Positions 8,062-17,924 of a DNA stretch of 64,000 nt are shown piece after piece. The stretch is from Chryseobacterium rhizoplanae (GTDB lineage Bacteria; Bacteroidota; Bacteroidia; Flavobacteriales; Weeksellaceae). Position 1 is the stretch's first letter. The number at the start of each line of letters is the position of its first letter. The notes below the pieces were generated by a model, which saw nothing but the letters and a program-made list of their open reading frames with translations, was not told where the DNA came from and searched no databases. The DNA is taken from NCBI RefSeq assembly GCF_900182655.1, contig NZ_FXTC01000011.1, forward strand, positions 1-64,000, read 5' to 3'. Position numbers and translations under genes: made by a program.

Positions 8062-8832
8062 TTGAGTGTAAAAGCAAAAAAACATCTTGGACAGCACTTC
8101 CTGACAGATGAAAACATCGCAAGAAAAATCGTAGAAGGTCTTAGTTTTGAGAACTATAATAACATCATGGAAGTAGGTCCCGGAATGGGAGTTCTTACCA
8201 AATATCTTCTTGAAAAAGATCAGAACATTTATCTTGCTGAGATCGATACAGAGTCTATCGAATACCTGAAAAAAAATTATACAAAGGTTACTGAAGAGAC
8301 TTTTGTGGGAGATTTCCTGAAACAGGACTTCAGTTTTATCAAAGATGATCAGATTGCTATCATTGGAAATTTCCCCTATAATATTTCATCACAGATCTTG
8401 TTTCAGATTGTAGATCATTATCAACTGATTCCGGAAATGGTAGGAATGTTTCAGAAGGAGGTGGCTGAGAGAACGGCTGCCGTTCCGAGAACTAAAGATT
8501 ACGGTATTCTTTCTGTCCTGATACAGGCTTATTATGATGTATCTTATATGTTTACAGTACATGAAAATGTATTTAATCCACCGCCAAAAGTAAAATCCGG
8601 AGTCATCCGACTTACCAGAAATCCAAAGGAAGGTCTTGCAGGCAATGAAATTCTTTTTAAGCAGATTGTAAAAACAGGATTCAACCAGAGAAGAAAAAAA
8701 CTGTCTAATGCATTGAAATCCTTAAATATTCCGGAAGCTTTAAAAGGCCATGAATTTTTAGATAAAAGAGCGGAAGAACTTAGTGTAGCAGATTTTATAC
8801 ATTTCGCCAATCTCTGGAAACAAAATCAATAA
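8062..8832 (+). CDS. rsmA: 16S rRNA (adenine1518/1519-N6)-dimethyltransferase
   Basis: 256 residues. RsmA (KsgA) dimethylates two adjacent adenosines in helix 45 of 16S rRNA late in small-subunit assembly. The SAM site (EVGPGMGVLTKYLL, residues about 33-46) and catalytic motif IV (GNFPYNISSQI) are intact, and the C-terminal helical domain carries GFNQRRKKLSNALK. The start codon is TTG; the following VKAKKHLGQHFL is the standard N terminus of the family, and no ATG fits. A weak TTG / GAAATTTG promoter-like pair lies at 7985-8017. Confidence 0.95.
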   Translation: MSVKAKKHLGQHFLTDENIARKIVEGLSFENYNNIMEVGPGMGVLTKYLLEKDQNIYLAEIDTESIEYLKKNYTKVTEETFVGDFLKQDFSFIKDDQIAIIGNFPYNISSQILFQIVDHYQLIPEMVGMFQKEVAERTAAVPRTKDYGILSVLIQAYYDVSYMFTVHENVFNPPPKVKSGVIRLTRNPKEGLAGNEILFKQIVKTGFNQRRKKLSNALKSLNIPEALKGHEFLDKRAEELSVADFIHFANLWKQNQ

Positions 8833-8847
8833 ACTTCAATAAAAAAG

Positions 8848-8868
8848 GCTCCTGATAAAGGAGCTTTT
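8848..8868 (+). terminator. Terminator of rsmA
   Basis: GCTCCT and AGGAGC arms around a 5-base loop followed by TTTT, 15 bases after the rsmA stop. Confidence 0.7.
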
Positions 8869-8903
8869 GTGTTGGATTAAGTGATCGTAAATTTACTTCT
8901 AAA

Positions 8904-8940
8904 AAGCAGAAAGCCTTTCAAAATAAATCTGAAAGGCTTT
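8904..8940 (-). terminator. Terminator of the 8964-11321 gene
   Basis: An 11-base stem (8910-8920 and 8930-8940, AAAGCCTTTCA) with a 9-base loop; on the minus strand the left flank gives a short T-run. It lies 23 bases beyond the stop. Confidence 0.8.
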
Positions 8941-8963
8941 CTTTTTATATTACATTATCAATT

Positions 8964-11321
8964 CTAGTTTCTGTTTTTCAGCATGATCCATCCTGACCAG
9001 TTCATCTGAGCTTTTGATTTCGGATACTCAAAATTGAACTTATACCAGTATGTTGCTGTAGGAAGTCTCTTACCTCCAACTGTTCCGTCCCAGATAGGTT
9101 TTTCTTTTGAGAATCTGAACATTTCCACTCCATATCTATCATACACAGAACCTGTAAAGTTTTTAAAGTCTCCAAGAGCTTTAAGGTCCAGTACATCATT
9201 GATTCCGTCTTCGTTCGGAGTAATAATGTTGTTGATCTGCAGGGTAAAGAATTCAAGAGATCCTACACAGTGCGTCCCTACTCTTCTTACCAAAACAGTA
9301 TAATTTGTATTGTCTAAAAGATTGCTAAACACGTTTGAATCCTGCCAGGTGATTCCGTTATCAATAGAATATTCCAAAGTACTTGGCATATTGTTCATCG
9401 GAGGATTTTCAGCTGTAATTGTTACTGTTTTCTTGATGCTTTCATAGTTTAATCCAGTCACAAAAGGCGTAGCTGCACCCATTACTTTAGCTTCAAAAAC
9501 TTTCTTACAAATTCCGTTATCAACTTCTACGGAATAGATACCCCATTGGTCTACATCAATTTTCTGTGTTGTTGCCCCTGTACTCCAAAGGTATTTAAAG
9601 CCTTGTCCCGCACCTGCATCAAGAGTCACTTTATCACCGACACACATTTCAACATCTTTTAATGGGGAAGTGATTTCCGGAGTAACTTCAATTCTTATTG
9701 TTGCCGGATTAAGAGATTTACAACCTTGTGCACCAATTGCATACACTGTAAATGTAGTTGTCTGATATAAAGTAACAGTCTGCATATTTCCTGTTCCCAT
9801 GAAATTGCTCCATAGGTAAGTATCTCCTCCTTCAGCAGTAAGGGTTACAGATTCTCCCGGACATATTTTTATTCTGGAAGCTTTTACTTTAGCTGTTGGG
9901 GTTACTTCTTTATGCAATGTCAATTCTACCATTTTACTACAGAATCCTCCATTGGAAACTACAACATACAGAATCTGACCATCGTTACCGTTATAGTTTA
10001 ATGGAGTCTGAATATAATTACCGTTCTGTGCAATTGCATCCGCCTGATTTACATAGAACTTAAAAATAGCTCCTGGTGTCGGGCTGATGGTAGAGGTAAT
10101 TGTGCTTAAATCAAAAGTGGTAATATCCGGTGTAGTACAAAGCAGTAATGTAGCATCCTGAGCCTGCGGAGTTGTTCCCCCATGAATCTGAATAGTAGCT
10201 TTACCCGGACATGGATTCCCCGGAACACTTACTTCGATAGTATAAGTACCTGGCTGTACAGCCGTAATTGTATTGGTTGTAGCATTAGGAACCGGTGCTC
10301 CGTTATAATACCACTGATATACAAGGTTAGGATCATTTACAGAAGCCGTGATTACCTGAGGTACATTATCACAAACATTGATATCAGAAGGTAATTTTGT
10401 TCCTGCAGGGTCTAAAAGATCTACCCCAATATTGAAAGATCCTCCTTCCAGAAATACTGCAGAGTCATAACTGTGGTCACTATAATCGGCAATTACCATT
10501 TTGAAGTGGTATTCCTGCCCTGCTACTACAGTTGCTGTAGCAGTCAATGGAATTGTTCTTCCGTTAAAATTGGTTTCGACGTTACCTGTGTTGTAACCGG
10601 CAAAATATTGTTCATTTACCGCTCCACAGCTGCCTGGTACTTCAGGGTGGATATTCGTAATACTTACAGGTCCAGCACCTCCGGGAAGTACAGCCATATT
10701 CACATAAGGTCCGCCCGAGGTAGGTCTCAATAAGATCGCAAATGCATCTGCAAAAGTACAAGGGAATGAACCTGTATATTCTTCGGATGCAATCAGATAG
10801 TTAAATTTAATCTGGCTTGTTGTTGGAACGAAGTCAAATTCCAAAAGAACAGCATCATTCAATCTGCTTTCCACTACTCCAATCACCTGTGCAAGATCAG
10901 CATCTGAACCTCCACCGTTGACGTCACTCAGTCCTCCTTCAAAAGTGTTACCTGCTCTTCTCGCATACCCTGTAGAAAGAATAAGCCCGTCTTTAAAAGG
11001 GAAATTGGTTGTTGCCTTATGAAAATATCCCCATGCTCTGTCTGCATTACTTGCAGCATGATTAGGAGTAATTTTCACATTGGTTACATTGGGAGTAAGA
11101 CAAGTATTGGTTCCGGATGAGATCAATACATCTTTTACCATTTTTTCAATAGTGTAAGTAGTTTCAGGATACTGCGGAGCATTAACGTCAATAAAAACAC
11201 CTGCTCTTCTGGAGGCTGCTGTAGGAATTTCCTTTACGTGTTTCCTGGGTGGTAGATCTTGTGAAAATAAAAAAGTCGAGATGACTAAAAAAAATAAACA
11301 AAGCGGTAGATATCTTCTCAT
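8964..11321 (-). CDS. Choice-of-anchor L surface protein, T9SS type B
   Basis: 785 residues. A signal peptide (1-20, ending LFSQ) is followed by a short basic stretch and RRAGVFIDVNAPQYPE, then a choice-of-anchor L domain (about 60-290) recognisable by VKDVLISSGTNTCLTPNVTN, WGYFHKATTNFPFKDGLILS and FNYLIASEEYTGSFPCTFAD. Ig- or PKD-like units with paired cysteines follow (about 300-680). The C terminus is a gliding-motility/T9SS type B sorting domain: NIITPNEDGINDVLDL, SVYDRYGVEMF, PIWDGTVGG and YWYKFNFEYP. It should be exported by Sec, then secreted and anchored by T9SS at the surface. This is the last of three paralogues and the shortest intergenic neighbour of rsmA. Adhesion is the usual guess and is unproven. 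Confidence 0.9.
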   Translation of the reverse strand: MRRYLPLCLFFLVISTFLFSQDLPPRKHVKEIPTAASRRAGVFIDVNAPQYPETTYTIEKMVKDVLISSGTNTCLTPNVTNVKITPNHAASNADRAWGYFHKATTNFPFKDGLILSTGYARRAGNTFEGGLSDVNGGGSDADLAQVIGVVESRLNDAVLLEFDFVPTTSQIKFNYLIASEEYTGSFPCTFADAFAILLRPTSGGPYVNMAVLPGGAGPVSITNIHPEVPGSCGAVNEQYFAGYNTGNVETNFNGRTIPLTATATVVAGQEYHFKMVIADYSDHSYDSAVFLEGGSFNIGVDLLDPAGTKLPSDINVCDNVPQVITASVNDPNLVYQWYYNGAPVPNATTNTITAVQPGTYTIEVSVPGNPCPGKATIQIHGGTTPQAQDATLLLCTTPDITTFDLSTITSTISPTPGAIFKFYVNQADAIAQNGNYIQTPLNYNGNDGQILYVVVSNGGFCSKMVELTLHKEVTPTAKVKASRIKICPGESVTLTAEGGDTYLWSNFMGTGNMQTVTLYQTTTFTVYAIGAQGCKSLNPATIRIEVTPEITSPLKDVEMCVGDKVTLDAGAGQGFKYLWSTGATTQKIDVDQWGIYSVEVDNGICKKVFEAKVMGAATPFVTGLNYESIKKTVTITAENPPMNNMPSTLEYSIDNGITWQDSNVFSNLLDNTNYTVLVRRVGTHCVGSLEFFTLQINNIITPNEDGINDVLDLKALGDFKNFTGSVYDRYGVEMFRFSKEKPIWDGTVGGKRLPTATYWYKFNFEYPKSKAQMNWSGWIMLKNRN

Positions 11322-11337
11322 AATATTTTTGTTTCAA

Positions 11338-11345
11338 CAAATTTA
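11338..11345 (-). promoter_or_regulatory. Candidate -7 box
   Basis: TAAATTTG on the minus strand matches TAnnTTTG exactly and ends 16 bases before the ATG at 11321. No good TTG box lies 17-23 bases upstream. Confidence 0.4.
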
Positions 11346-11551
11346 ATTTTTTTTTAAATATCTCACATACATATTTATATTTTTTACCATAAAAAAACAA
11401 TACATCAACCTTTTAAAGTAAATTTTCGTTAATCAATCCCTATTCGTACAAACCATAAACAATGTGGTAGCATCGTGTTACAAATTGTTTTAACATATTT
11501 ATCTTCTATTTTAAATAATTCACAAAACACAATAACATTTCCTATATAAAA

Positions 11552-11585
11552 CAACAAAATCTTTCATTGCTGAAAGATTTTGTTG
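11552..11585 (-). terminator. Terminator of the 11607-15191 gene
   Basis: Perfect 15-base arms (CAACAAAATCTTTCA and complement) with a 4-base loop, 21 bases beyond the stop. Confidence 0.85.
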
Positions 11586-11606
11586 TCTATTTTATTTTAA
11601 TAAATT

Positions 11607-14600
11607 CTAGTTTCTGTTTTTTAAGAGAATCCAGCCCGAGCGCTGTTCCATTTTCTTACTGGCCGGGTTTTCCCACTGTACTCTATACCAGTATGTCCCT
11701 GTAGAAAGGTTAATTCCTTTTAATGATCCTGTCCAGATAACATCGCCTTTTGAAGCTTTGAATACCTCTGCCCCATATCTGTCAAAGATAGAAGCTGCAA
11801 AATCTTTGTATCCGCTGATTCCTGTGAAATCGATGGTATCATTTACACCATCCATATTAGGAGTAATAGCATTGCTGATCACGAATGTAAAATAGTCCAG
11901 TGAAGTACCGCATTTAGCTCCTTTTACTCTTACCATAAGAGTATACATTGTATTATTCAGGATACCGGTAAATATATTCGATGACTGCCATGTTAATCCT
12001 CCATCAATTGAAAATTCTAAAACACCTCCCGTCGGGTTACTTGCCGTAAGGGTAAGAATGTGGTTATCATATACAACATTGGTAAATTGTGGCAGATCAG
12101 GATTAATCAGCTGGGCAGAGAATGTTTTGGAACAGACTCCATTACTGATTATTACAGAATAAGCACCCGCAACATTAGTTGTTATTGTCTGGGTAGTTGC
12201 TCCTGTATTCCATAAATATGTATAATTGGGTCCCGGACCTGCATCAAGAGTTCCTTTATCTCCAGCGCAAACAAATACATCCTTCAATGTAGAAACAATT
12301 GCCGGAACTACTACGATGGTAACTTTAGCCGGATTTACAGAGCTACATCCGTTTCCTCCCAATGCAAATACTGAATATTCTGTTGTTGTGGTAGGAGTAA
12401 CAACCTGTGTATTTCCATTTCCGGTAAGTCCTATCCAGTTATAAGTAATACCTCCGGTAGCCGTCAATGTTACAGATTCCCCTTCACAAATCTTCAATTT
12501 AGATGCGGTAAGTCCTGCGATAGGCGGACCAACCTGAACTGTAACTGATGCTGGCGTTGCAGAAATACATCCATTAGCCCCAACGGCAAATACTGTATAT
12601 GTCGTAGTCACAGTAGGTGAAACTACCTGAGTATTTCCGTTCCCTGTAAGACCATTCCCCCAGTTATAGGTTACTCCTCCTGAAGCTGTTAATGTTACTG
12701 ATTCACCTATACAAATACGAGGTACTGACGAAACAACAGCTGCAACCGGTTGTACTTTATCTTCCTGTACTGTTACTGTTGAAGTATAGGGACAGCTCAG
12801 ATTTCCTGGCTGTGATACATTTGTAACGGTTAAAGTATAGGTACCGCCTGCACTTACAACAGGGGTAAGGGTATTGCCTCCTGAGACGATAGTTCCTCCG
12901 GTTGTTGTCCATGCAATAGTAGATCCTGCTGGTACAACTGATGCGGAAGCATTAATTGTAATCTGAGGAGTTGTACAGGTAATTGTTTGCGGTGCAGCAA
13001 TTGTAAGAGTAGTTTGAGCCGTGCTTAATAATTGCAGAGATACTACATAGCTACAACCTCCATTACTTGCTAAAACATAAATCGTCTGGCTTCCTCCCGG
13101 CGGCGTATATGCTGTAGGGGTTACGATAAAGTTTCCGTTAGCAGCATTGGCATCAGCCTGATTTATATAATAAGTGAAAGTAACTCCACCTGTAGTTGTG
13201 ATCTGAGGCTGAGCTTCTGTAAGATTATAAGTTAATCCCGGCTGATAACATTTATGTAGTATTGCGTTCTGTGCTGTAAAAGGTTCTGACACTTCAATTG
13301 TTATAGTGGCAGGATTTTGAGACACACAGCCATTAGCACCTACTGCTGTTACAGTATAAGTAGTTGTAACGGTAGGTGAAACCACCTGTGTATTTCCGTT
13401 TCCGGTAAGGCCATTGCCCCAGTTATAGGTAGCACCTCCTGTTGCGGTAAGTGTTGTGGACCCGCCTTTACAGATTTTTATTTTGCTTGCAGTAAGTCCA
13501 GTCACCGGTGGGGCACTGTTTCCTGTTACCGTTACGTTACCTACTGCTGTACAAGTAATATTTCCTGGCTGGTACACTTTTGTTATGGTTAAAGTATAGG
13601 TTCCCGCAGCATTGATAACAGGGTTTAAGGTAGTTCCTCCTGAAACAATATTTCCTCCTGTAGTGGTCCAGTTGAATGTAGCACCTGCCGGATAAACGGA
13701 AGCTGATGCATCCAGTGTAGTCTGAGAGTTAGCACAGGTAAGTACTGCCGGAGGGGCAATAGTAGGGATCATTTGTGGTGCTTTCACCAATTGAAGCTGT
13801 GCCACTTTTGCACAGAAACCGTTTGCTACTCTTACATACACCGTTCCTCCTGCACTCTGATGAGCTGTGGGATTTGGAATTGTATTTGTATTTCCTGCAT
13901 TAGCGTCTGCCAAGGTAGCATAATATGAAAACACGGCTCCCGGAGTGGTACTTATTGAAGCTTGTGCTGATGTTAAATTAAATGTAGCATTGCCGGCAGC
14001 ATAACAGGCCGTTAACGTCGCATTCTGTACTGTTGGAGATGTCCCTCCTACTACTGTAATGGTAGCTTCTCCCGGACAGCTGTTTCCCTGAATAAAAACC
14101 TTAACAGTATAAACTCCTGGCGCTGTTGCTGTATAACTTGCATTGGTAGCCCCAGCAATCGGATTGGTTCCCAAATACCACTGATAGGTTATATTGGGTC
14201 CCTGAACAGAAGCTGTAAAAGTCTGTGGTGTATTATCACACATATTTACTGATGCAGGCAGCTGCGCTCCGGCAGGGTCTAAAATTTTCACTCCAATATC
14301 GAAAGATCCTGCTTCCAAAAATACTGCAGAATCGAAGTTGGGATCCTGATAGTCGGCAAGAACAATTTTAAAATGATACGTTTGCCCTGGGACTACAGTT
14401 GCTTTTGCTGTAAGAGGAATGGTACGGCCGTTAAAATTGGTTTCAATCTGTGCGGTATTGGTACCTCCGTAATAGGCCTCATTTTTAGGTCCGCAGTTTT
14501 GATACTGCGGGTGGATATTCGTTACACTTACAGGGCCTGCTCCTGCCGGAAGCACTGCAAGATTGGTATAAGTAGGATCAGATGCCTTTTTTAGAAGCAA

Positions 14601-15191
14601 GGCAAAACCATCGGTGATGGTACATGGAAAGTTCTGCTGATATTCTTTTGAAGCAAATAAATATCTGAAAGTAATTTCAGTAGAAGCTGCAACAAAGTCA
14701 AACTCAATAGAGGTAGCATTGGTCAGGTTATTATTACCTATTCCCAAGGCGTTTGCCAGATCTACATCTCCTCCTGTTCCCAGGTCATCACTTAAAGTTC
14801 CCTGAAGAGTATTTCCTGCTTTATTGGCATATCCGGTAGAAAGTATAATTCCTTTGCTAAACGGAAAATTGGTATTTGATTTATTAAAATATCCCCAGCT
14901 TCGGTTCTGATTGGAAGCCGGCAGGTTTGGAGACACCGTTACATTGCTTACACTTGAGCTGGTACAGGTAGTACCTCCTGAGATAAGAACATCATTGATC
15001 AGCTGGGTTATAGGATAGCCTGATTCCGGGTAACTTGGTGCATTCACATCTATAAAAGCACCTGCTCTCAAGGAAGCAGCACTGGGTTTTCTCGCAATTT
15101 CTACCCTTCCTCTATTTTGAGCCAAAATAAAGTTGCCTATGAAAACTAAAAATAACGCTAAAAATAAATTTCCTCTCCTCCTATTTAACAT
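11607..15191 (-). CDS. Large choice-of-anchor L surface protein, T9SS type B
   Basis: 1194 residues, the longest of three tandem paralogues. Signal peptide 1-24 (ending FILAQ), then ASLRAGAFIDVNAPSYPE and a choice-of-anchor L domain to about residue 300. The central part is expanded by Ig-like units of two alternating kinds: one with CxGxSxTLTAxGGxTYNW followed by TGNGNTQVV, seen three times, and one with ASASVxPAGxxxxWTTTGG followed by GTYTLT, seen twice. These repeats are also visible in the DNA and explain the extra 400 residues relative to its neighbours. The C terminus is a type B sorting domain (NAITPNMDGVNDTIDF, SIFDRYGAEVF, YWYRVQWENP). Expected at the cell surface via T9SS. Its own promoter and terminator make it monocistronic. 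Confidence 0.9.
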   Translation of the reverse strand: MLNRRRGNLFLALFLVFIGNFILAQNRGRVEIARKPSAASLRAGAFIDVNAPSYPESGYPITQLINDVLISGGTTCTSSSVSNVTVSPNLPASNQNRSWGYFNKSNTNFPFSKGIILSTGYANKAGNTLQGTLSDDLGTGGDVDLANALGIGNNNLTNATSIEFDFVAASTEITFRYLFASKEYQQNFPCTITDGFALLLKKASDPTYTNLAVLPAGAGPVSVTNIHPQYQNCGPKNEAYYGGTNTAQIETNFNGRTIPLTAKATVVPGQTYHFKIVLADYQDPNFDSAVFLEAGSFDIGVKILDPAGAQLPASVNMCDNTPQTFTASVQGPNITYQWYLGTNPIAGATNASYTATAPGVYTVKVFIQGNSCPGEATITVVGGTSPTVQNATLTACYAAGNATFNLTSAQASISTTPGAVFSYYATLADANAGNTNTIPNPTAHQSAGGTVYVRVANGFCAKVAQLQLVKAPQMIPTIAPPAVLTCANSQTTLDASASVYPAGATFNWTTTGGNIVSGGTTLNPVINAAGTYTLTITKVYQPGNITCTAVGNVTVTGNSAPPVTGLTASKIKICKGGSTTLTATGGATYNWGNGLTGNGNTQVVSPTVTTTYTVTAVGANGCVSQNPATITIEVSEPFTAQNAILHKCYQPGLTYNLTEAQPQITTTGGVTFTYYINQADANAANGNFIVTPTAYTPPGGSQTIYVLASNGGCSYVVSLQLLSTAQTTLTIAAPQTITCTTPQITINASASVVPAGSTIAWTTTGGTIVSGGNTLTPVVSAGGTYTLTVTNVSQPGNLSCPYTSTVTVQEDKVQPVAAVVSSVPRICIGESVTLTASGGVTYNWGNGLTGNGNTQVVSPTVTTTYTVFAVGANGCISATPASVTVQVGPPIAGLTASKLKICEGESVTLTATGGITYNWIGLTGNGNTQVVTPTTTTEYSVFALGGNGCSSVNPAKVTIVVVPAIVSTLKDVFVCAGDKGTLDAGPGPNYTYLWNTGATTQTITTNVAGAYSVIISNGVCSKTFSAQLINPDLPQFTNVVYDNHILTLTASNPTGGVLEFSIDGGLTWQSSNIFTGILNNTMYTLMVRVKGAKCGTSLDYFTFVISNAITPNMDGVNDTIDFTGISGYKDFAASIFDRYGAEVFKASKGDVIWTGSLKGINLSTGTYWYRVQWENPASKKMEQRSGWILLKNRN

Positions 15192-15207
15192 TTTATATTA
15201 TTTTAAA

Positions 15208-15239
15208 CAAAAATACTATTTTTTTTAATTGAAATTCAA
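15208..15239 (-). promoter_or_regulatory. Promoter of the 11607-15191 gene
   Basis: On the minus strand TTG (15239-15237), a 21-base spacer and TATTTTTG (15215-15208), a full match to the Bacteroidota consensus, ending 16 bases before the ATG. Confidence 0.65.
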
Positions 15240-15318
15240 GTTAACACAATTTACATTATTACTAACGCAAATTTATTTATGTTAGGATATCAACTCTATT
15301 TATTTTAATATAATAAAA

Positions 15319-15344
15319 AAAGACTGACAAAATAGTCAGTCTTT
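15319..15344 (-). terminator. Terminator of the 15360-17720 gene
   Basis: Ten-base arms (AAAGACTGAC and GTCAGTCTTT) with a 6-base loop; the As on the left give a T-tract on the minus strand. Confidence 0.85.
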
Positions 15345-15359
15345 CAATTATAGTTTTAA

Positions 15360-17720
15360 TTATTCTATATTTTTAAGTAATATCCATCCTGTTTTCACTG
15401 TAACTTCTTTACTCGCAGGATCTTCAAAGGTTACCTGATACCAGTAGGTGGAAGTAGGTAGTTTTTTACCCTGGAAATATCCATCCCAATATGGTCTTAT
15501 CTTTTCAGCTTTGAAGACTTCTCTTCCGTATCGGTCAAAAACCTGCCCGCTGAAATCTTTATAGTTGACCACTCCGCTGAAATCAATAATATCATTAATA
15601 TTATCCCCATTTGGAGTGATTACATTTTTCATAACGAATGTAAAGAATTCAAGGAAACCTACACAGCTTGTGAATTTAACTCTCACCCTGATTGAAATGA
15701 TTTTATTTTTAGGGACATTGTTAAATACATTGGAAGACCGCCATGTAACTCCGTTATCCACCGAATATTCAAGAGTACCATTACTTGGATTGCTCGCTGT
15801 AATGATCATTACCCCATTTTCATTATAGTCTACTTTTATTACTTCAGGAATTACTGCTTTAATAACCTGTGCTTTAAACTCTTTTGAGCACACCCCATTG
15901 CTTATCATTACTGAATATTCTCCCGGAGTAGAAACCGTAATACTCTGACCTGTTTCTCCATTACTCCACTGATAGGTATACCCAGGACCTGAACCTGCAT
16001 CCAGAATGATTTTATCTCCCTGGCAGATATGTCCTCCTTTCAAGTTTGAAACGATAGCCGGTACTACTTCTATTGTAATACGTGCCGGCTGAAGAGATTT
16101 ACACCCCTGTGCTCCGATAGCATATACGGTATATGTTGTTGTCTGGGTAGGGCTTACAGTTCTTATTCCACCTGTAGTGGCTGCAGAATCACCCCATTGG
16201 TATGTCACTCCACCCGAAGCTGTTAATAACACGGATTCCCCTGCACAGATTTTTAATCTAGGTGCTGTAAGCAATGCTGTTGGAGTTTCTTCTTTTCTTA
16301 ATGTTAAAGTTGCAATTTTACTACAGAAAGCTCCATTGGAAACCAGTACATATAATATCTGTCCATCTGTACCGTTATAGGTTGTCAGATTGGTAATATA
16401 ACTATTATTTTGAGCCTGTGCATCAGCCTGATTAGCATAAAAACGGAATACCGCTCCCTGTGTTGTACTGATCAGGGGTTTTGCTGCTTCTAAATCAAAT
16501 GTACTGAGTGCAGGTGTTGTACAGAGCTTAAGCACAGCATTCTGTACTGTAGGACTCGTTCCTCCGATAATGGTAACGGTTGCTTCACTAGGACACTGAT
16601 TGCCCGGAACCATTACTTTCACAGTATATACTCCTGGCTGGGTGGCAACATAAATAGCGCTGGTTGCTCCCGGAATAGCAACTCCGTCTTTATACCACTG
16701 ATACGTCATTCCCGGAATGGCTGCTACCTGTGCTTTCAATTGCTTTGGTGTATTGTCACACATGTTGATACTGCCAGGTAAAACTGCTCCGGCTTCATCT
16801 ACAATTTTAATTCCGACATCAAAAGATCCTCCTTCCAGGAATACAGCTGAATCATGGGTAGAATCTTTTGCATCTGCCAACACCATTTTAAAATGGTATG
16901 TTTGTCCCGGAATTACGTCTGCTATAGCTGTTAAAGGTGTTGTTCTTCCAAAATAATTAATAAGCAGATGCGGGTTTGCCAATCCTCCAAAATAAGTTGC
17001 ATTGATAGGTCCACAACTAAATCCATTGCCTGCAGGAACAATATTGGTTGCACTTACCGGGCCTGCACTTCCCGGTAACACCGCAAGATTAGTATAGGTA
17101 GGATCCCCCACTTTCTTCAGCAATAATGCAAAAGCATCAGAATAACCCAGACATGGATAATTCGAAGTATACTCATCGGAAGCAAATATATAGTTGAACT
17201 TTACCTGGTTGGAATTCGGGACAAAATCAAATTCAAGCGCCACGGCATCCGTTAAACTAACGTTAGCTCCTGTAGCGGCAACAAGGTCTGCATCACTCCC
17301 GGTTCCTGTAGATTGCCCAACAGCTGATATATAATTATTACCAGCTTCCGAAGCATATCCCGTTGTCAGGACAATACCATCAGTAAAAGGAAAATTTGTT
17401 GTTCCTTTATGAAAATACCCCCAAAATCTGTTGTTGTTAGTCACATCCTGATCAGGAGATACTGTAACATTGGTAACATTGGCTGTTGTACAATTGGTAC
17501 CACCATTGATCAAAATATTCTTCACCAATTGCTCAGGTGTATAATTTGAAGGGACGTAAGGAGGTACATTCACATCTATGAATGCTCCGGCCCTGAGACT
17601 GGCAGCAGAAGGCTTTATCTTCTCTGATTTTCTGACTGGTCTCGTTTGAGAAAATGCAGAAACAGAAATCAATAAAAAAGAAAAAAGGAAAAAATAGTTT
17701 TTTAGTCTATAGATTAACAT
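15360..17720 (-). CDS. Choice-of-anchor L surface protein, T9SS type B
   Basis: 786 residues, first of the three paralogues in transcription order. Signal peptide about 1-25 (SVSAFSQ), then the shared ASLRAGAFIDVNVPPYVP and choice-of-anchor L domain (LVKNILINGGTNCTTANVTN, WGYFHKGTTNFPFTDGIVLT, FNYIFASDEYTSNYPC). Four Ig/PKD-like units cover about 290-690. The type B sorting domain (NVITPNGDNINDIIDF, QVFDRYGREVF, PYWDGYFQGKKLP, YWYQVTFEDP) ends the chain. The domain order and length match the 785-aa protein at 8964-11321 almost exactly, so these two look like the older pair and the 1194-aa form an expanded version. The basic stretch after the signal (RPVRKSEKIKPS) occurs in all three. Function is unknown. 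Confidence 0.9.
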   Translation of the reverse strand: MLIYRLKNYFFLFSFLLISVSAFSQTRPVRKSEKIKPSAASLRAGAFIDVNVPPYVPSNYTPEQLVKNILINGGTNCTTANVTNVTVSPDQDVTNNNRFWGYFHKGTTNFPFTDGIVLTTGYASEAGNNYISAVGQSTGTGSDADLVAATGANVSLTDAVALEFDFVPNSNQVKFNYIFASDEYTSNYPCLGYSDAFALLLKKVGDPTYTNLAVLPGSAGPVSATNIVPAGNGFSCGPINATYFGGLANPHLLINYFGRTTPLTAIADVIPGQTYHFKMVLADAKDSTHDSAVFLEGGSFDVGIKIVDEAGAVLPGSINMCDNTPKQLKAQVAAIPGMTYQWYKDGVAIPGATSAIYVATQPGVYTVKVMVPGNQCPSEATVTIIGGTSPTVQNAVLKLCTTPALSTFDLEAAKPLISTTQGAVFRFYANQADAQAQNNSYITNLTTYNGTDGQILYVLVSNGAFCSKIATLTLRKEETPTALLTAPRLKICAGESVLLTASGGVTYQWGDSAATTGGIRTVSPTQTTTYTVYAIGAQGCKSLQPARITIEVVPAIVSNLKGGHICQGDKIILDAGSGPGYTYQWSNGETGQSITVSTPGEYSVMISNGVCSKEFKAQVIKAVIPEVIKVDYNENGVMIITASNPSNGTLEYSVDNGVTWRSSNVFNNVPKNKIISIRVRVKFTSCVGFLEFFTFVMKNVITPNGDNINDIIDFSGVVNYKDFSGQVFDRYGREVFKAEKIRPYWDGYFQGKKLPTSTYWYQVTFEDPASKEVTVKTGWILLKNIE

Positions 17721-17736
17721 TTTGTTTTCATTTGTT

Positions 17737-17763
17737 CAAATGTAGCAAAAATAATAATAACAA
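17737..17763 (-). promoter_or_regulatory. Promoter of the 15360-17720 gene
   Basis: On the minus strand TTG (17763-17761), a 16-base spacer (slightly short) and TACATTTG (17744-17737), ending 16 bases before the ATG. The distance to ATG equals that of the two other paralogues. Confidence 0.5.
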
Positions 17764-17869
17764 ATCAGCCTTGAATGTTACTATTTTTCAAATAAACACC
17801 TAGATTCATAAGATTTTTTTCTTATCATTACATTTTCCGTAAATCATTATGGAACAGAAATTTATAAAA

Positions 17870-17896
17870 AAACAGACCAATTGTATTGATCTGTTT
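17870..17896 (-). terminator. Terminator of the DUF1003-like gene
   Basis: AAACAGAxCAAT and its near-complement around a 3-base loop, with As on the left (Ts on the minus strand), 28 bases beyond the stop. Confidence 0.7.
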
Positions 17897-17924
17897 ATAT
17901 TTTATTGTCATAATTCAGTTGCAA

